Origin: a virus
Direction: 5' to 3' (one strand)
IMG/VR virus record: IMGVR_UViG_3300032205_000001
Coordinates: 1 to 44,217 of that record
Length of the DNA: 44,217 nt
The position numbers were made by a program, and so were the translations under genes. The stretch's first letter is position 1. The number at the start of each line of letters is the position of its first letter. This document shows, one piece after another, positions 42,064-44,217 of the stretch. The notes beneath the pieces were generated by a model, which saw only the letters and a program-made list of their open reading frames with translations, searched no databases and was not told the DNA's origin.

Positions 42064-42081
42064 TTCAGGTGTAGTGCTCGC
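42049..42081 (+). promoter_or_regulatory. Leaderless-type promoter of 42082-42330
   Basis: GAAA (42049-42052), 17 nt, TGTAG (42070-42074), 7 nt, ATG. Exact; starts within the previous gene. Confidence 0.88.
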
Positions 42082-42330
42082 ATGAGCGAAACCAAAAACG
42101 TGCTCGATGTCGAGTACAAGATCTTCGATGCACGGACCGATGCCCTGCTGATCATTCGCGAGAGCCCGGAATGTCCCGGCATCACCGAGTTGGTGATGCA
42201 AGAGAAAGAGGACCGCGCCTCGCACAAGTACGGCACGCACATCACCGTCGATGATGACGATTTGCCGCTCCTCATCGAGGCTCTTCAGCGTCGATGCCAG
42301 GACGTGCAGAGGAATCCCAAAGAGCCATGA
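42082..42330 (+). CDS. Hypothetical acidic protein, 82 aa
   Basis: VLDVEYKIFDARTDALLII forms strands, then a helix at the end (DLPLLIEALQRRCQDVQ). Ends in ATGA with the next gene. Small alpha/beta protein of unknown role. Confidence 0.7.
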   Translation: MSETKNVLDVEYKIFDARTDALLIIRESPECPGITELVMQEKEDRASHKYGTHITVDDDDLPLLIEALQRRCQDVQRNPKEP

Positions 42331-42584
42331 CCGAATCCGTTTTCGTTGTTCAGTACACGCACAAGCACGGCGATGGCGTGAACATCTACAGCACGATCAA
42401 GAAGGCGGAGAGCGCCGCTGCCAACCTCATGGACGATCGGATCGCCGAATCATGGGACGACAGCGATCGAGCTGCCTACGATAGGTGCAAGACGTTCGAG
42501 GCGAAGCTGAAGTATTTTCACACGGTCGAGCGAGACGTGAGCTATGGCGAACGGATCAACGTGTTCGAGTGCGTCGTGGAGTAG
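42327..42584 (+). CDS. Hypothetical protein, 85 aa
   Basis: ATG 42327 overlaps the previous stop (ATGA), chosen over an earlier in-frame ATG. SVFVVQYTHKHGDGVNIYST is a strand-rich start, followed by an Ala/Asp-rich helix and a C-terminal strand. Last gene before the convergent hairpin. Confidence 0.7.
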   Translation: MTESVFVVQYTHKHGDGVNIYSTIKKAESAAANLMDDRIAESWDDSDRAAYDRCKTFEAKLKYFHTVERDVSYGERINVFECVVE

Positions 42585-42617
42585 CAGGCCGGCGGTCCCC
42601 ACCGCCTACCAGCAACA

Positions 42618-42635
42618 GAAAACTCTAGAGTTTTC
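42618..42635. promoter_or_regulatory. Operator palindrome 5 (GAAAACTC-TA-GAGTTTTC)
   Basis: Perfect dyad 33 bp after the last rightward gene and just before the terminator hairpin, consistent with a transcription roadblock. Confidence 0.62.
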
Positions 42636-42655
42636 CAGTTTGTACAACGAATGTG

Positions 42656-42685
42656 CGGCTAAGATAAAACCCTTTACCTTAGCCG
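42656..42685. terminator. 13-bp hairpin between convergent genes
   Basis: CGGCTAAGATAAA pairs with TTTACCTTAGCCG around a 4 nt loop, with one mismatch/wobble position. No U-run, but a strong hairpin between 42584 (+) and 42710 (-). The adjacent text resembles a tRNA D-arm by coincidence. Confidence 0.6.
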
Positions 42686-42709
42686 ACTGAGCCACCCGTG
42701 CTGCCGGAT

Positions 42710-43174
42710 CTAGAACTCCTCGGCAGCCTCGGTGGTGACGGTCACGCCATGCTCTGCGAGCACTGCTAGTGCTTCCTTGACCTCGGCAGGCTGCTCGGTC
42801 TTGGTTTCGGCCTTCGACGGCTTGTGCTTCTTCGGAGCCGGAGACTCCACTTCATCGGCCAGCTTCTTCAGCTTGTTGAGGCCGGCGAGCGTGATGCGAT
42901 ACTTGCCGTCACCGATGTCCTCGGAGTGCGTGGCCCAGTTCGAGCGCACGAGGCGGCGCAAGGTGTTACGAACCTTGCTGTTTCCACGGGCCTTGCCCAT
43001 GCGCCCGAGGTGCCATCCGAGACCTTCCATGATCTCCTTGATGGTGAAGACCGGGCGGCCTTCGACGCCGAGGAACGTGACGAGCTGCTGCTCGTTCTCG
43101 CTTAGCTCCTCGAACGTGAGACGGAGCGGCGAAGCTTGCTGACCTTGATTCGACTTGAGGGTTTGGGTGCTCAT
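42710..43174 (-). CDS. Winged-helix-like protein, 154 aa
   Basis: LTFEELSENEQQLVTFL, FTIKEIMEGLGW and GNSKVRNTLRRLVRSNW (64-80) form a winged-helix-type layout with a recognition-helix candidate. A Lys/Glu/Pro tail follows. The GNSKVRNxLRRLxR block is shared with the gene at 43890, so the two are paralogous. ATG 43174 is fixed by the promoter; the longer frame is rejected. Possibly a replication or transcription regulator bound to the CACAG-rich region nearby. Confidence 0.72.
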   Translation of the reverse strand: MSTQTLKSNQGQQASPLRLTFEELSENEQQLVTFLGVEGRPVFTIKEIMEGLGWHLGRMGKARGNSKVRNTLRRLVRSNWATHSEDIGDGKYRITLAGLNKLKKLADEVESPAPKKHKPSKAETKTEQPAEVKEALAVLAEHGVTVTTEAAEEF

Positions 43175-43207
43175 GTCCTTACTACACCCTGGAGCAAACC
43201 TTTTTTC
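43175..43207 (-). promoter_or_regulatory. Leaderless-type promoter of 42710-43174
   Basis: GAAA (43207-43204), 17 nt, TGTAG (43186-43182), 7 nt, ATG. Exact. Confidence 0.88.
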
Positions 43208-43284
43208 ATCACTGATCATCGTAATCAAACCACTTTTTTGTAAACGCAAGTGATTACCTGATCTTAGTTCTTCTCGACAATCAC

Positions 43285-43318
43285 GAAAAAACAGAGGATT
43301 TGGCTTGTAGTGCAGGGT
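43285..43318 (+). promoter_or_regulatory. Leaderless-type promoter of 43319-43654
   Basis: GAAA (43285-43288), 17 nt, TGTAG (43306-43310), then 8 nt and ATG. Exact elements; one extra base before the start. Confidence 0.82.
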
Positions 43319-43654
43319 ATGACGCTCCAAGAAATTGTCGATGCGCTGGCCCCGCTGGTGGATCCCGAGTTCGCCAAGCCGACCGGTGACGGCATGAAGA
43401 TGGTCGTGTACCTCAGCCGAGATCAGTACAAGACCATCGAGACCGTCGTGTCTGCGATGCAGCTGGCGAACCTGATGAACTACAAGGCGGCGCAGGATGC
43501 GTTCCCTCGTTTGCTCAATGCGGTCAAGCTGGTGCTGGCCATCGCAGATCATCCCGACCAAAACCCATACGAGCAGATCTCCCTCGCACCGAAAACGCGC
43601 GCTCAACTTGACTCGGCCCTGAAGTTCGCCGAGAACAAAGATCGTCTGAAGTAG
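43319..43654 (+). CDS. Hypothetical helical protein, 111 aa
   Basis: TLQEIVDALAPLVDPEFAK then a strand (MKMVVYLSRDQY) and helices (TIETVVSAMQLANLMNY). The C-terminus is helical and charged. Start at ATG 43319 rather than the GTG three codons earlier, because of the promoter spacing. No family recognised. Confidence 0.7.
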   Translation: MTLQEIVDALAPLVDPEFAKPTGDGMKMVVYLSRDQYKTIETVVSAMQLANLMNYKAAQDAFPRLLNAVKLVLAIADHPDQNPYEQISLAPKTRAQLDSALKFAENKDRLK

Positions 43655-43889
43655 CGCCTGTGAAATCCTGTGGACAACAACAAGTCACAGGGACTGTGGT
43701 TTCGTAAAACTCCTAGCAACTGCAAATGGTTGCAAGACGTTACCCACAGAATATCCGCAAGTCAGCGAATTCACAGACAATTCACAGCTTAATTCTCTTG
43801 CGCTGTGCGATGCAGCGATGGTAGTACGCGCGAGAATCTGAAAAACATAGGAGCCCTGAGCTGTACATAGGGTGAGGGATACCTGAGCA
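43655..43889. other. CACAG-rich region, possible iteron origin
   Basis: At least eight CACAG/CTGTG motifs in about 150 bp, including the tandem repeat AATTCACAG at 43768-43776 and 43779-43787 (11 bp apart, one helical turn), and two DnaA-box-like 9-mers: TGTGGACAA (43669-43677) and TTACCCACA (43740-43748). No gene. The repeat set, the DnaA-like boxes and the neighbouring winged-helix genes suggest a replication origin or a regulator-binding array. Confidence 0.5.
43840..43873 (+). promoter_or_regulatory. Degenerate promoter before the partial last gene
   Basis: GAAA (43840-43843), 18 nt, TGTAC (43862-43866). Spacer and -10 each deviate by one. The transcript would have a leader of about 16 nt before ATG 43890. 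Confidence 0.35.
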
Positions 43890-44217
43890 ATGGATGACTT
43901 GATGGTGGCCAGGAATCACAACGAGCTGTCGTTCGAGGATATGCGCTCCGAGGAGAAGATGATCATCAGGGCGCTGGAGCATGCGGCTGCTTCAGGTCAG
44001 CACGAGATGAGAATCGCCGAGCTGCAAATTGCGGCTGGCTGGGATGAGGTGGATGAGCACGAATGCCCCGAGGGTCTTTGTGCTGTCTGCGCGGAGGCGC
44101 TTCGCAAGGGCAACAGCAAGGTGCGCAACAACCTTCGCCGGCTCATGCGGTACGGTTGGATTCATCGTCCGATCGATGGAACGTACGCACTGACCACGGA
44201 GCCCCAGGTCGAAGCGG
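43890..44217 (+). CDS. Winged-helix-like protein, partial (109 codons to window end)
   Basis: MDDLMVARNHNELSFEDM, RIAELQIAAGWDEV and GNSKVRNNLRRLMRYGW (74-90), then a strand with DGTYALTTEP. Its 17-residue recognition-helix-like block matches that of 42710-43174 with five substitutions (GNSKVRN-x-LRRL-x-R). An extra ECPEGLCAVC segment (58-67) may bind zinc. The frame runs off the right end of the window without a stop. Possibly an initiator- or repressor-type DNA-binding protein. Confidence 0.7.
   Translation, partial: MDDLMVARNHNELSFEDMRSEEKMIIRALEHAAASGQHEMRIAELQIAAGWDEVDEHECPEGLCAVCAEALRKGNSKVRNNLRRLMRYGWIHRPIDGTYALTTEPQVEA

Noticed and set aside
42650-42710. tRNA gene on the minus strand (GGTGGCTCAGTCGGCTAAGG)
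   Set aside because: The D-arm-like text is part of the 13-bp terminator hairpin; no anticodon or T arm follows.
1-44217. Alternative genetic code (UGA recoded throughout)
   Set aside because: UGA is the normal stop in dozens of ATGA/GTGA/TGATG overlaps, so the in-frame UGA at 7231-7233 is a local event.
1-44217. CRISPR array, insertion sequence or integrase
   Set aside because: No regularly spaced direct repeats of 25-40 bp, no transposase or integrase motif, and no terminal inverted repeats were seen.

Overview
The window looks like the accessory and early region of a large tailed double-stranded DNA phage (Caudoviricetes). About 110 mostly tiny genes are packed almost without gaps. Several phage-typical proteins can be recognised: a DUF5131 (Gp37/Gp68) protein, a MazG-like protein, a dCMP deaminase, an adenine phosphoribosyltransferase, a papain-like protease, a HerA/FtsK-type ATPase and a DUF932 protein. 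There are no tRNA or rRNA genes and no recognisable capsid, tail or polymerase module. The host cannot be named. Base composition is moderately GC-rich by eye.

Layout. (1) Positions 1-34159: one long leftward (minus-strand) block of about 100 genes, most joined by 1-30 nt overlaps (ATGA, TGATG, TAATG, GTGA). About thirty products carry CxxC-type zinc-ribbon motifs. One rightward gene (32106-32402) interrupts the block. (2) Positions 34160-34839: a non-coding hub with palindromic operators, followed by a ribbon-helix-helix regulator. (3) Positions 35465-42584: a rightward block of short transcription units including the HerA-like ATPase, a Pmp3/YqaE-like membrane protein and a DUF932 protein. 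(4) Positions 42618-44217: a convergent terminator, two related winged-helix-like genes, and between them a 235 bp CACAG-rich region that looks like an iteron origin.

The most striking signal is a rigid promoter module, GAAA-N17-TGTAG. It occurs 18 times exactly and 5 more times with one mismatch. In 18 of these 23 cases an ATG or GTG begins exactly 7 nt after TGTAG, and in 2 more it begins 8 nt after. If GAAA is the -35 and TGTAG the -10 element, transcription starts on the first base of the start codon, so the mRNAs would be leaderless. Genes inside operons are instead reached by stop/start overlaps, some with clear Shine-Dalgarno sequences. Three modules lack a start codon at +1 and may drive a small RNA, an ATT-initiated ORF, or a 22-codon leader ORF before the ATPase.

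A second family, the palindrome GAAAACTC-NN-GAGTTTTC (5 full copies, 7 half sites), is confined to the regulator and rightward block. It is probably an operator set, plausibly read by the ribbon-helix-helix protein. A third signal is a small gene at 7093-7347 with an in-frame UGA followed by a GGUC-capped hairpin: a possible selenocysteine codon, a readthrough site, or a broken gene.

Family names come from memory of motifs; no database search was run.
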